In this document: piece by piece, positions 11,086 through 23,300 of the stretch
Layout: each line of letters opens with the position of its first letter
Position numbering within the stretch: the first letter of the stretch is position 1
DNA from: Blastocladiella britannica
Taxonomy: Eukaryota > Blastocladiomycota > Blastocladiomycetes > Blastocladiales > Blastocladiaceae
Direction of reading: 5' to 3'
Assembly (NCBI GenBank): GCA_025349905.2
Contig: MU624627.1
Coordinates: forward strand, 1 to 38,953
DNA length: 38,953 nucleotides
Notes under the pieces: generated by a model
What the model saw: only the letters and a program-made list of their open reading frames with translations
Database searches by the model: none
Told to the model about the DNA's origin: nothing
Translations under genes and position numbers: made by a program

Positions 11086-11150
11086 GGCCTTTATGTGAGT
11101 TGGTTTGTCAGTACCAAAGACGTCTCTCATTATGTCTTGGACTTGAAAAA
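11086..11150. promoter_or_regulatory. 65-nt divergent promoter between copper-fist and biotin-synthesis genes
   Basis: The ATG of the copper-fist regulator (minus strand) and the ATG of the biotin fusion (plus strand) are separated by 65 nt. All upstream control of both genes must therefore be shared or lie inside a coding region. I see no clear TATA box. No copper-fist binding site is certain by eye. Confidence 0.45.
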
Positions 11151-13934
11151 ATGATCGCATCCATCGCAAGACATCGCAGTAGAGGGCGGACGCTGGTGTC
11201 TCTGTCTCTGGCAGCAGCACAGCAGTCGGTCCGGCCCGCACGTCACCTGCCGTTCCTCAATGCGCCCCACCTGGCCCCGACCATGGTGTGGGGAGCCAAC
11301 ACTGATGGTACTTGATACTTTATATTTGTTTCGGCAAGACCGACCACATTATTAACGAATGACTTAAAGTCGGCAAGACCCTGCTCTCGGCCCTTCTCTG
11401 CCGATCCCTCACCCTCAATGACACGCGCGGCCCCTCGTCGTCGTCGTCTGCCACCATGCCGCTCGTGCACTACATCAAGCCGGTGCAGACCGGGTTCCCG
11501 GCCGACTCGGACGCGCGCTTTGTTGCCCGGTTCGCACCCGCCACCCACCGCACCCACGTCATGCACACCTTCCGGGATGCCGTTTCTCCACACCGCGCCG
11601 CTGCCGCCGAGGGCCGATCGCTCTCGGACGCGCAACTGGTGGCTGATCTGGAGCATGAGCTGGGAAAGACCGAGGCCATTGCGCGCGCGTCGGGATTCGC
11701 GCACTCGGGTCGCGGATGGGCGATCGTCGAGACCGCGGGCGGCGTGCTCAGTCCCGGTTGCTCTGGTATGGTCCAATATGGCGTTGGGGAACACTGGCGT
11801 TTATCTCACCCCATAAGGGACAATAGGCGCAACCCAGGCCGATATCTACCGGCCCCTCCGGCTCCCGGCAGTGCTGATCGGTGATCCGCACCTCGGCGGC
11901 ATCGCCACCACCTTGTCTGCCGCCGAGTCGCTCCTGGCCCGCGGCTACGACCTGGACGCGGTGCTCCTGTTCTCGGGCGACCACGCCAACCACGCGATCT
12001 TGCCGCGACACTTGCCGGCCACCACTGCGGTGCTGGCGATCCCGCCACCGCCGCCGCGAATTACGTCCGATCCCGATGCCGATGCTGTAGTGCTGGAAGA
12101 GTACTTTGCAGCGGTAGCGGCCGCCGAGGGTCAGGACGCGGTGCGGGTGCTGGAAGACGCACACGCGCGCCGGATGGATGTGTCGCGGACCATGGCCCGC
12201 CGCGCCGCCGACGTGGTGTGGTACCCGTTCACGCAGCACGCGACCGCGGGTCCGCCGCAGGTTGTTGACTCGGCGTACGCCGACGATTACTTGGTGCACG
12301 AGCCAGTGTCGTCCTCGGCGTGGGGTCGCGACAAGGGTGGGGCCACTCGGCTCACGGACGCGCCAGCCTCGTGGTGGACGCAGACGCTGGGGCACGGAAA
12401 CCCGGCCTTGTCCCGCGCCGCTGCTGCTGCCGCCGCCCGGTACGGCCATGTGATTGCCCCCGACACGGCCCACGCGCCCATGGTCGACTTGGCCATCGCC
12501 GTCCGCAACACGCTGGTGCCTACCAACATGCGCGCCGACGGACGCGTGTTCTACTCTGACAATGGGTCCACCGCCACCGAGGTCGCGCTCAAGATGGCGT
12601 TGCAGTGGACTGCCAAGCAGGCGGGCGATTTGGACGACGCACCATCAAACCAGGAGAATGGACCTCGGCGCCCCCGCCATCGCCGCATCCTCGGCACCAT
12701 GGGCAGCTATCACGGTGACACCATGGGTGCCATGGACGCGTGCGCGCCGTCCGTGTTCAACACCAGTGTGCCGTGGTACGCCCCGAAAGGCGCGTGGATC
12801 GACCCGCCGAGCATGCGGTGGACGCAAGGCCAGCTGGTGGTGACGATTCCGGCGTCGTGGGACCCGGTGTGGGGTGCGCGCGACGTGGTGCTGCTGAACG
12901 AGGACGATTCATTGTCGACCAAGACTACCAGCACTCACCTGGCGCTGTTTGACGAGGAGCGAATCGATACCGACCCGCTGGCGGCCATCTACGCGCAGCA
13001 CGCGCGTGCATTATTGACCCGCGACGCGCGCGAGAACCCGGACGCGCCGCTTGGGGCCCTGATTATCGAGCCGGTGATCCAGGGCGCTGGGGGGATGGTG
13101 TGGGTTGATCCATTGTTTCACCGAGTATTAGTGCGCGAGGTACGCCGCGGCGACTGGAACCCAGAGCGGACCAATGTTCCCGCCGAAAGTGGAGCCCCTC
13201 GTGCAGAAGGAATGGACACGAGCTCAGGAGGGTGGGCCGGCGACATTCCCGTGATCTACGACGAAGTGTTTACTGGCTGCTGGCGTCTAGGCCCAGCATC
13301 GGTTTCGCACTGGCTCGAGCCGCCGGACATTGTGTGCTACGCCAAGTCGCTGACGGGCGGCGTCTTGCCGCTGGCAGTCACCTGTACCACCAGCGCGATC
13401 TTTGACACGTTCCTGGGCGACGACAAACTCAGTGCGCTTCTGCACGGCCACAGCTACACTGCCAACCCGGTGGCGTGCGCGGTGGCACTGGCCACGTTTT
13501 CGGAAATGGCGGCGCTTCCGACATACGACCGCGACACCCACACGGTGACTTCTGTGTGGGATTCAAAGGATGGCCGCGCCGCTGTCACCGCGCTGTCGCG
13601 CGTGCCCGGAATCCGCGGAGTCGTCGCCATGGGCACGGTGCTGGCGATCGAGGTGGCGCCGCTCGGTGGTAACGTGGACGAGGCTGGGTACAATGCCGCG
13701 GGCCACACCGCCGCCGCCGTGCATGCCATCACCACGGGTGCCCGCACTCGCGGAGGGGTATTCCTGCGGTCGCTCGGAAACGTCGTGTACGTGATGGCAT
13801 CGCACACCACACCACCTGCGCACTTGCTCGAAACGGTGGCGATTGTCGGCGCCGAGGTCGCGCGCGCTACGTCCAGTCCAGCGCATACTTCCATGTCGGC
13901 TGCAGCGCCTCCGCTCCACATTCCCATTGTTTGA
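11151..13934 (+). CDS. bioDA: bifunctional dethiobiotin synthetase / DAPA aminotransferase, mitochondrial (about 886 aa)
   Basis: Exons 11151-11307, 11370-11765 and 11827-13934 join in frame. The first 45 residues are Arg-rich and lack acidic residues, typical of mitochondrial targeting. The BioD half has the P-loop GANTDVGKT (about residues 48-56), split by intron 1, then ETAGGVLSP, and QADIYRPLRLP followed by GDPHLGGI. The BioA half starts near residue 300 with WYPFTQH. It has the cofactor-binding SDNGSTATEVALKMA, YDEVFTGCWRLG, and the PLP lysine in YAKSLTGG (about residue 691). Together the halves convert KAPA to DAPA (SAM as amino donor) and then to dethiobiotin (ATP, CO2). The same fusion is known in ascomycetes and plants (BIO3-BIO1). 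The stop is 20 nt from the convergent 7-helix gene. Confidence 0.95.
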
Positions 13935-13954
13935 CTTACTAATACATTCCGCCA

Positions 13955-15232
13955 TCACGTCCACCCGACCTTGAGCAACGCCAGGATCACCCGCCAGTGC
14001 GCAATCACGCACGCAAGGTACACGTGCATGGTCATGTCGGCGATCGCCGAAGACACCAGCTCGCCCTCGATCAGAATCAACCCAACGGTCCCCGCCATTA
14101 GTACCGTGCCCATGGCCGCAATTACCAGCAATAAACGCCGCCACAGTGCTTGAATGTCGCTTTGCTTTCGCCGCGCGCTTAAGGTGTTGCTGCTGGGTGA
14201 CCGCGACGGTATTAGCGTGTTGTTGTTTTTGTTGCTGCCAGGAGTGGCGGCAAGAGCGGCGAGGAGTCGGTTGGACGAAATGGACGTCGGGATCTTCGGT
14301 TTGCTGTGCTGCCCATTTGGTGCGTGCAATGACGATGGAGAGATGGGAAATGGGGGCGGCGCTTCTCCCATAGTGGACGTGGGATGGAACGTCTCGAGAC
14401 CCACCGTCGCTGCTGCTGCCGCAGGGTGGTCCAGGGAGGACCCGATCTGGGATGCCGGAGAGATGGTCGATGGTTCGCGCGAGGAGGCCGGTGATCGCCA
14501 CCCCCATTTCTTCAGGGTCCATGCATTGTCCTTGCCTGGCCGCAAGGGTGGCGAAACGGAGGCGCGGTGTGATGAGCCCATGACCCGCAATACTCGGAAC
14601 GTGGCCAGAGTCAAGATAAAGTCCACGGATCCGCCGATCACCACCGCTCCGGAGGACAGCAGGCTGAAGGTTTTGCCAACAGCGGGATCCGTTAAGAGGT
14701 GCTCGATCAGGGCAAATGCGCAACCCAAGCCGCCCAAAAGCATCACGAGGATGAGCAGGCCGTTGGACAATGTGCGAGTGTACCAGGGTGCGGCGCTGGT
14801 CGCAAAGACTGGATTGGTTCAGTGGATTTAGTGGCAAAACGAAACCAAGTGACAAAACGAGTTTCGTACCGCGAAACCGAATCACACTGCATCCAACCGA
14901 GATCGTCATTGAGATGCTGGCCGAAATGTTCCGGATCCCGTCTTGGACCAGGTATTTCCTTTGTGTATTGGGTTATGATTAGATCCAGATTCACGAGATT
15001 GAGAAAAAATGGACCATTACATCGGAACGGCACCAGTGAGGTAAGCCACGCCAGTCAAGTCCAGGACCAGGAGCGCAAGCATGCAAGCCGCAGCGCCGAT
15101 CGCATATCGGCGAGCCGAAGATCCAGCGGCGGAATAGATATGCAAAAGTGAGACCAGGATACTGGCAGCGGCAATCGCGGTATTCACCGACACAAAAATC
15201 AGGGCGATACTCGATTCGGACGGAGTGGTCAT
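13955..15232 (-). CDS. seven-helix membrane protein, tandem paralogue 1 (about 384 aa)
   Basis: Exons 15232-15021 (212 nt), 14958-14870 (89 nt) and 14808-13955 join in phase 2, then phase 1. Predicted helices lie near residues 9-32, 41-64, 80-98, 116-140, 148-175, 324-347 and 352-379. A polar 150-residue loop between helices 5 and 6 is rich in Ser, Pro and Asn. Conserved family motifs are ARRYAIGAAACMLALL, Q-D-x-I-R-N, APWYTR before helix 4, a VDFxLTxATFR end of helix 5, QALWRRLLLVIA opening helix 6, and MHVYLACVIAHWRVILALL in helix 7. Seven helices with a long third inner loop resemble G-protein-coupled receptors, but no known GPCR family motif is seen. Two paralogues with the same exon plan follow. 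Confidence 0.8.
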
Positions 15233-15339
15233 ATTTTTATATGTGTTCTTATTGTTGTCGCGTTGGATGGACGCATGTCGTTTGGAAGAATGCCGATCCG
15301 CTGGTTTGAATGAATCCAAAATTTAGGGGACAATTGTAT

Positions 15340-16694
15340 TTAATATACTCTCGTCCAACCGACCTTGAGCAACGCCAAGATCACCCGCCAGTGGGCAATC
15401 ACGCACGCAAGGTACACGTGCATGGTAGTATCGACGATCGCCGAGCAAATGAGGTCATTTTCGATCAGGGCCAGCGAGATCCCCCCGGCGACCAGTAAAA
15501 CGCCCATGGTGGCAATGACCAGCAGCAGACGCCGCCACAGCGCTTGAATATCGCCGCTCCGTTGGGTTCGTCGTTGCGCAAGAGCGGTGTTGCTGCTGGA
15601 CGCCCTCGCTGCTGGCAGTGGCGCTTGCGGTTTGGGAGCGAAAATGGCAGTCATGGAAGTCAGCAGCCGGTTGGATGAGCTGGATCGATTGTGGCGCTCC
15701 TTTCCAGTGGGAATGACAAGAGCAGCGGCAGTTGCAGCAGTAGTAGGGTCGAGCAATGGTGGCGATGCGACGACGAGAGAAGGTGATGGAGGTGGTGGAG
15801 GTGGTGGGACGCCTCCTCTCATGGTGGATATGGCCTGGAACGTCTCGAGCCCTACGGCCGATGTCGTTGGCGCCGCGAATTGGGTCGACCGGAAGAATAT
15901 CGATGGCCCGTGCGACAGTTTGTGTTGTGACCGCCACTTTGATGTCAGATTCCATGCACTCGTCCTTGGGGGCGCTGCCAAAGATGGCACGACAGTGTGG
16001 TGCGCTGATCCCATGGCACTGAGGATGCGGAACGTGGCCACGGTTAACACGAAATCCACAATCCCACCCACCACAATCATGCCTGCGGCTAGCATGCCCA
16101 GGAACTTTCCGTCAGAATAGGGGAGTTGCTCGGACTGCTCGATCAGGGCTAATGCGCATGCCACGCAGCCAATGAGCATCACCGCTACGAACAGGATCGT
16201 GGATACTTTGCGAGTGTACCAAGGTGCGGCGCTGGTTGCAAAGACTGTTTTTTTTAGAAGGTCCAGCTATGGGGGTTAACGAAAGTGGGGTAACTGGCTG
16301 ACCAAGGAGTGGCAAATATGCATACCACGAAATCGAGCAATACTGCACCCAACCGAGATCATCATTGAGATGCTGCCCGTGAAATTTCGGATCGCGTCCT
16401 GAACCAGGTAAGTCCTGTATTTGAGTGTGTGATTAAACTTGGGATACATGTATGTTTAAATGATATGCGCAGTGCAAATTACAATCCAAGGAAACCATTC
16501 TTATAAAATATGGCCGTCAAGTCCAGGGCCAAGAGCGCAAGCATGCAAGCCGCGGCGCCAATCGCATAACGGCGTGCGGAAGTTCCGGTGGCAGATCGGA
16601 TGTGCGAAATCGAAACCAAAATACTCCCAACGGCAATCGCCGTATTTGCTGCCACAAAGACCAATTCAATATTTGTTTCTGGTGATGTTGTCAT
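15340..16694 (-). CDS. seven-helix membrane protein, tandem paralogue 2 (about 401 aa)
   Basis: Exons 16694-16483 (212 nt), 16414-16326 (89 nt) and 16244-15340 have exactly the exon 1 and exon 2 lengths and phases of paralogue 1. Sequence similarity is high in all helices: TSARRYAIGAAACMLALLAL, VQDAIRNFTGSISM, TSAAPWYTR, VDFVLTVATFRIL, DIQALWRRLLLVIATMG and MHVYLACVIAHWRVILALL. The loop between helices 5 and 6 is more divergent. It has a Pro run (GGVPPPPPPPSPS) but shares the island VGLETFxxxSTM with paralogue 1. It is clearly a recent tandem duplicate. The conserved loop island suggests a binding or modification site on the cytoplasmic side. Confidence 0.8.
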
Positions 16695-16789
16695 TAATGT
16701 GGTTTATCCAATTGCTACTTGAATGGATGTCAAGAATGTTTTGCATAATAGTGGATCTGTTGAAATGAATTAGGGGTACAAGTATATGT

Positions 16790-18025
16790 TCATGCAGGAA
16801 GGTGCCTTGTCATGATCAGCGCCAACACCAGCCGCCACTGCGCGACCACGCACGCCAGAAACAAGTGCATGGCGGTATCGGCCATGGCAGTTCGCAACGG
16901 ATCATCTTCCATCACCAAGTAACTGGTCAGCCCACTTATCGCCGCCACCGCCATGCACGCTGTTAGCGTCACTAACCGACGCCAGATTGTAGTGGTGGTG
17001 ACGAACGGGACTACGGCCTGGAGCGAGTCCGTTGCCAGCTTGGCCAGGGATGCCGTGAATTGTCGATGTTGGTTCTTTACAGCCGAATGAGACAGATTGA
17101 GCGATGGAGGGTGTCGAAGTCCGCCGCCATTGGAATGCCCAGTCGCGCTCAAATGGCTATTGCTTTCATGGGCAGCAGGAATAGCAGCATGACCTGAGAG
17201 CGAGAGAGGCTGGGACAGATCGCCGCCGCTCCTCCACTCGGACTCGACGGGGGCAAGGGAGCCTGACTTGAATGCCGACATGGACACCAGCATGTGCCGA
17301 TGGTCTCGCGGCGGCCCGTTGTCGCCGGCACCGGCCACTCTCCCTTTATGTTTTCGGTGCTCTTCTATTTGCCGAATCACCAGGAACGTGGCCACCGTCA
17401 ATGTCAAGTCCACGACCGCACAAAGCACTACGCTGCCGGTAGTGAGAATATCGGCGTACTGGGACCATGATCCCGAGTCCAGTGTGAGCGACAGGAGAGT
17501 CACTGTGGCCACGACTGCGCCTTGAAGTAGCATGAGCGCGAGGACCACTATGTATCGCGGCCGCGTGTACCATGGTGCCAGCGTTCCCGAAAAGACTGTA
17601 TGGTTTTATGGTAAGTGTCGGTTGTTGTGGATCTAAAAAAAAAAATATCATGGGAATACCTCGAAATCGAGCAACGCTCAACGACACGGCCATGGTCGAT
17701 GCGGCCGTCGTCATTAAGTTCCGGATCGCATCTTGCGCGATTTGATTCCTGGATTATTTCCACGATCAAATTCCCAGGAGTCAGGACATTATGCCCAGAT
17801 CCAATCCAATAAGAGGAAATAATAATACAAGGCCACCAATCCGGAACCAGCGCTGATTGCAAACAAGTCGTCGGCGAGCAGTGGAACCAGTGCGCATCCG
17901 GCGCCGATCGCGTAAAGACGAGCTGTTGATCGAGTCTGGGATCCATGAACGAACGAGACGATTATAATTGCTGTTGCCAGCACTGCGTTGGTGCATTCGA
18001 CTTCGGTGGCAGCGGAAGAGATCAT
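16790..18025 (-). CDS. seven-helix membrane protein, tandem paralogue 3, divergent (about 363 aa)
   Basis: Exons 18025-17829, 17748-17660 (again 89 nt) and 17595-16790 keep the phase 2 / phase 1 intron plan. Shared motifs are TARLYAIGAG, IAQDAIRNL, LAPWYTR, VDLTLTVATFLVI, TIWRRLVTLTACM and MHLFLACVVAQWRLVLAL. Helix 1 is shorter and helix 4 differs most, so this is the oldest of the three copies. The 5-6 loop is His/Ser-rich. It shares a 181-nt divergent upstream region with the W-repeat gene at 18207. Confidence 0.75.
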
Positions 18026-18206
18026 GGGGTGGGGTCAAATAGTGGGAACTTAAAGAAGTAGGAGATCTTGGATAGTTACAACTGATACTGGTCACTGATC
18101 CGGCCACTCCAGTTCACGATGAAGGGAAACTTCTGCCCCTGGACTCGCCCTGAGGAAAGAAGTACGAGGTGCACGGCGGCCTCTCTTTCGTCAATCAATC
18201 AAAAAA

Positions 18207-20207
18207 ATGATAGAGCTTATTGTTGACCTGGTCTTCTGCCACGCCATAGGCGATGCCAAGTCCGAGACGTACCTCCCACACGCCTGGTTCAACCTGCTCA
18301 TGTCGGCACCTTCAACCACGGTTCCACGGTTCCTCGGCCTGCTTCTCACCCAATGCGGCGCGGTCCTTCCGAAATCCACCTGGGGCCGCAACATCTTGCC
18401 GCTCTCGCTCCTGGACACTGCGCACTGGGTCCTGCCCCGTGATACATTTATTGCGCGCGCGGGCGCCGCCGAGGCGTTTGCGTCGCGGGCAGTCGCCGAT
18501 AATAGTAAGCCACACCTGGATTGGTGGGTCACGCACATGGACCCAATCGCCATCACGGCGTCGATCGTGGACGTGGCGTCGGCTGCTGGGTACCCGGAGA
18601 TGCTGGACTGGGCGTGGGCCGAGTATATGCGCGAAAGCGGTGGTCAAGTGTCGTCGTTCCCGTGCTCCCGCCGAGCGATTGACGGCGCACCCAACACCGC
18701 GACGCTCGACTGGTGGTGGAAAAAGCACAGGCAGCACGGCGCGCCGTTCGTGTACGTGACGGCGATTCACGCGGCGCTCGTGGACCAGAAGATGGATTTG
18801 CTTGGGTGGTGGCAGCAGCAAGAGCGGTGGACGACGACCCAACAACAGCCCAAAGCAGATGACGACGACGAGCCCACGTACGAGCTCACGATTGCCGTGA
18901 TCCGCCGGTACAACCCGTTCGCCGCATATGGGTCGGAACTGAGCGCGACCTCCGACGCCAACATTGGCGACTTGGTGCTGATGGCCGAGGCCGGAAACCT
19001 GGCGTCGCTCGAGTGGTGGGGTAACATGGTCGCCCAGGGCAGGTGCGCGCTCATTTCGCTTGAAACCAACGACGTGTTTTCGAGCCCGCTCGAGACGTGC
19101 GCCGTCAGTGACATTGCGATCTTGGCATGGTGGCTGCGCATGCACGTTCAGGTAAAGCTGCCAATGCCCGATATCCGTACCATGTTGACGGCCGCGACCA
19201 AGGCCGGCCGCGCCGATACCTTGGAATGGATCTGGACGCATGTGGTCCTTGCCGGCGTGGCAGAATTCCGTCATCCACCGATCCTGGAACTGGAACGCAA
19301 CCGGCGCGCAGTGGCCGCGTGGTGGTTTGAAGATGAGCGGATGAATTCCCCTCTAACAGACCAACCACCGCTAGCAATGACCTTGTTATGGAAGTCGACC
19401 CCGACCGACACGCTCGCCGACCTCGAGTGGTGGTGGAACTTGCCGCAGGACTGGCCCGATGTCGTGGCCATCGCCATACACCGGCCGCTTGATTCACCCT
19501 CAGTGGACGTTCTGGAGTGGGCGTATGGCCAGCGGCAGCCTGATGGCTGCAGCATCCTAATTGGATGGGGGGCCGTGTTCCAAGCGGCCTGGGACGGTCG
19601 CATGTTTGACACGCTTGATTACCTTGCCTTGCACCACGCGTCGCGGGTCCGCAACTTGGGCGACTTGGCCGGTACCGCGCCGTCTCGGCTCGAAGCTGCT
19701 GTTATCAAAGGAGGCGACAAAGAAAGTAATGATTTGCTGGAATGGATGTACCGATACGCGGACAAGCTCCCGATCCCACCTGCAGCCATTGCGCACGTCG
19801 TGTACCGCGCGCATCGTCCGGCATCTCAGAGTAGCCCGATCGATCCAAAGACAATGGAGCGGGTTCAGTGGCTTGTGACCCGTACGGCAGCACTCGGAGT
19901 GCGTGTGGACATGGCTTCAGTCACGCACCAGCTGTGCATGGAGTTCTGGGACGACGCGGCGCCGGCGATCCGCACGTTAGAGTGGTGGGCGACTCACGGC
20001 GGGCAGCGGTCCGTGCACGTGTCACGATCGACCATTGAGCAGTTGCTGCGCAGCGCCAGCAATATCGGGCGCCTTGCTGGACTGCGGTGGATCGTGGACC
20101 AGTTGCGTCCTGGTGGGATCGTAACGGTGGATGATCCGACCGATCCTGAGCTGGTCGACAAGTGGGATCAGTTTCGGCGAGTTGAATTGCTCTCGCACTT
20201 AAGGTGA
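18207..20207 (+). CDS. W-rich ankyrin-like repeat protein (666 aa)
   Basis: This single-exon ORF has an N-terminal region resembling the F-box-less start of the 33147 gene (IVDLVFCHAIGDAKSE). It then has many repeats with cores such as LDWWV, MLDWAWAEY, TLDWWWKKH, SLEWWG, ILAWWLRMH, TLEWIW, DLEWWW, VLEWAY, LLEWMY and TLEWWATHG. Small A-x-x-G motifs precede most of them, as in 489-1421. Spacing is less regular than there, with a low-complexity Gln/Asp insertion near residue 215 and some longer insertions. No membrane span or enzyme signature is visible. A protein-binding scaffold role is inferred. Confidence 0.85.
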   Translation: MIELIVDLVFCHAIGDAKSETYLPHAWFNLLMSAPSTTVPRFLGLLLTQCGAVLPKSTWGRNILPLSLLDTAHWVLPRDTFIARAGAAEAFASRAVADNSKPHLDWWVTHMDPIAITASIVDVASAAGYPEMLDWAWAEYMRESGGQVSSFPCSRRAIDGAPNTATLDWWWKKHRQHGAPFVYVTAIHAALVDQKMDLLGWWQQQERWTTTQQQPKADDDDEPTYELTIAVIRRYNPFAAYGSELSATSDANIGDLVLMAEAGNLASLEWWGNMVAQGRCALISLETNDVFSSPLETCAVSDIAILAWWLRMHVQVKLPMPDIRTMLTAATKAGRADTLEWIWTHVVLAGVAEFRHPPILELERNRRAVAAWWFEDERMNSPLTDQPPLAMTLLWKSTPTDTLADLEWWWNLPQDWPDVVAIAIHRPLDSPSVDVLEWAYGQRQPDGCSILIGWGAVFQAAWDGRMFDTLDYLALHHASRVRNLGDLAGTAPSRLEAAVIKGGDKESNDLLEWMYRYADKLPIPPAAIAHVVYRAHRPASQSSPIDPKTMERVQWLVTRTAALGVRVDMASVTHQLCMEFWDDAAPAIRTLEWWATHGGQRSVHVSRSTIEQLLRSASNIGRLAGLRWIVDQLRPGGIVTVDDPTDPELVDKWDQFRRVELLSHLR

Positions 20208-20375
20208 ATGAATTGTAAAAAAACTCGATGTATATATTTTGCGACACGACTGCATACTTTCCACATTTTTTTGAATTGAACGGAGAACGGTATTGAAAAA
20301 GGAAAAGAGGGGGAAAAAAAAGTATATGACAGGAAGGGAAATAACGGAAAAAAGGAAGGAAAAAAAACAGGAATG

Positions 20376-23300
20376 CTAGTGTGCTAATCCGATGGGCATG
20401 GCCGGAGCAACGGCGACGCACGGCGTAACAGGGACAACGACATGCGACAACAAGGTCGACAACACCGCCGCGGGGTTATTGGGAGTGTGCGGCGACGATT
20501 TCGGCTCAGTATCAACTTCACCATCAACTTCATGGTGGGAAGCAGAAGCGACGGCTTCGCCCACGTCGCACGGCAAGTGAAGGGGAGGCTCGTGGTGGCT
20601 CATCGTGGCGGAATCAACGGTCCGATCGGTCTCTGAGACGGCGGTAGACCAAAGTCCGCCACCAGTCGACAGCAACGAAAACAGCTGCAACAACGACGGA
20701 TGCGCAAGGACGGCCAAAAGGGCCGGGTGCGCCAACAAAGCGACTTGGTACGTGGCGACGTACACAGTCTGGACAACGCGGATAATGTGGCCCATGATGG
20801 CGCCAATCGCGGCCATGGCAAGTGCCATCACCACTGGCGCCTGGACGACAGTCGCCTCCATGAACCGCTGCGCCACGGCAACAACGCTGAAGCGCTGCAG
20901 GTGCGACGAGGATACGCGGGACGACTTGAACGGAAGAGAGTACGACTTGCTGATCACGGACAGGTGTTCCGACCGCTCAATGAGAGAGTCGAGCTGCGGC
21001 TGGGTGATACTGTCGCCCGACACATGTTGTTTCGAGACTTGCTTTCGTTTGGACATTGCGAGGTCCGGCTTGGCCAGGACAACGGCGCCGTGCAAGTGCT
21101 GGTCGTCAGTGACCGCGGTCGTCGGCCGCGATGGTGCGGCCGACTGCGGACTGGCATCCAGGACTGCCTCCTCGAACACTTCTTGCTCGAACTCTTCTTG
21201 TTGCTCGTCGTCGCTTTCCAGTTGGAAGGCTTCTTGCTGCTCGTCGTCGCGTAACTCGTCAATCGCATCTTGCTGGTGCTGTTCTTGAACAATCGGGCTC
21301 GTGTCGGGCGACAATGCCGCAAGACGCGGTGCGTCGCCATCATCGACGTCGCCATCACTGCCACCAAGTTGGGCAGTTGGCAATACGATAAGCGGCGCGG
21401 CCGCAGCGGCGGCAACCAGAGCAGATGAGGTCTGTATGGTAGCGGCCTGAGCAGCAATGGGCTGCACAGGCGGCTGCAGGCCATGCTGCGGTTGCTGTTG
21501 TTCGAGTTGCACGTCGTCGTCGCGTAACGATTGGCGCGCCTGGGGTTGGAGTGCGCCAACAAAACCGGGTTCCGGCGGTTGTTGTTGATGCTGAAGTTGT
21601 TGGATCGGTAACGCGACCGCCAGCGAAATGGCAGCACGCTCGGACAATGATGTGGGACCACGAGCATCTTGCTCTTGGATCCGGATTGGCGTACGCACGA
21701 ACCTGATCGGGGTAGCAGGGGGCGCTTGAGTTGCGGCCGCGGAAACATCGGGCAGCCGGGCGCGCTCAGAGAGAGAAACTGCCGTGGCACCGTCGCCGGA
21801 AATGGTGGCGAGGTGTTCTTGCTGGTGTAATTGCTGCTGAGTAGGCGATAATGGCCGGGCAGAAGCGTCCGTCGTGGCAGCTTGAATGGTGGCCTGTGTG
21901 GCCGCCGTGTCGTCCGAAAGCTGCGACGAGGAGAAGCGCGAGCGCCTCGGTCTCGACCTCGACGGCCGTTGCTGCTGCTGGTCTTGTTGTTGTGGTTGCG
22001 CCTGACGCTGGGCAAGTGGACATTGCTGGTCCTCCTGTCCACCGTCGTTGTTGCGGTCTTGCTGCTGTTGGTCGAGTTGGTGACGGTCGACTGCCGTGCC
22101 GGCCGCTGCTGCACCGGGGTTCAACACCGACGAAGTGTCGTCGCCTGATGATGGTGGCGAAGACGAACGTGGTGATGTCAACAGTGACGCCAGCAACGAG
22201 GCACGACCTCGTTCTCGCAGGGCCGCTGGTTCTGAGGCCGGCGCAGGGAGTTGGTGAGCGCCGGCAGTGGCAGCGACTGCGGCCGTTGGGGGTGGAGCGG
22301 CAAATGCGGCCATCGGAGCGGCAGCGAAAGGGGCCATTGTGGCAGCCGTCACCTGAGGAGCTGCAGCCAAGGCGACCGCGCCATTGGCGGGGCCTTGGGG
22401 CTCGGTCGTAAACGCGCCCGCATTGGCTGTCACCGTGCTGTGGCTTCGTGCACCAGATGTTGGTGATGATGCGGCAACGGCCTGAGGTCGACTCGACAAG
22501 TTTGTTGGTCGCAGGGCCGAGGATTGCTGTTGTTGTGTGGTCGGCGTGCGAGGATAAGACACTGCCGACAGCGATGGCGGCAATGGTGCCACGTCCGGCA
22601 ACGGCAATGCTGCCGCTGTAGTGCCAGCAGCGCGACGGCGCTGATCCCAAATGTCGGGGGCCGGTGCGAGCTGACGGTGGACGCCCGACGCGATCATGGA
22701 TGGCTGCACGCGCTGTTGTTGTTGGGCTTGTTGTTGTTGCTGCTGTGAGCGGCCCGGTAACGGCGACGCGGCAAGGGCAGCAGCGGCCTGGTGGTCACGG
22801 CGGCGGCGGCGCGGATCGTCGTCGCGGTCGCGATCATCCTGGTCGCCGTCCCACGGGCCACGGTGGTCGTCGTCGCGATCCGAATCTCGGGGCGGCATGG
22901 GCGCAGCAGCTAGCGCACGGGCGGCAATGGGCGGTGCAGGTAACGCCAGCATTGGGCGATACACGGGCGCGACCGCGGCCGGGAAGGGTCGAGGCGCGTA
23001 CATGGCGGCAAGGGCGGCGTGTTGTTGCTGCACTTGGTAGTGTTGTTGTAATTGTAGCGGCAGTTGCGGCTGAAGCTGGAGCATGTGCTGTTGTTGTTGG
23101 AGTAGCTGCTGCTGCTGAAGTAGCTGCTGTTGCTGAAGAAGCTGTTGCTGGAGCTGTTGAGGCTGCAAGGGCCCAGCGAGTGCCAAGCCTGGAGCCAACG
23201 CATGTTGCTGCTGCTGCTGTTGTTGTTGATGCTGAAGGAGCGGGTGCATCGGACCAAGCACGTGCGGGAGCACGGCCTGGGCCACCGCATAATCAGGCTG

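Noticed and set aside
9457..11098. Plus-strand ORFs opposite the copper-fist gene
   Set aside because: The minus strand carries the recognisable fist and Cys clusters; the plus frames are shadows.
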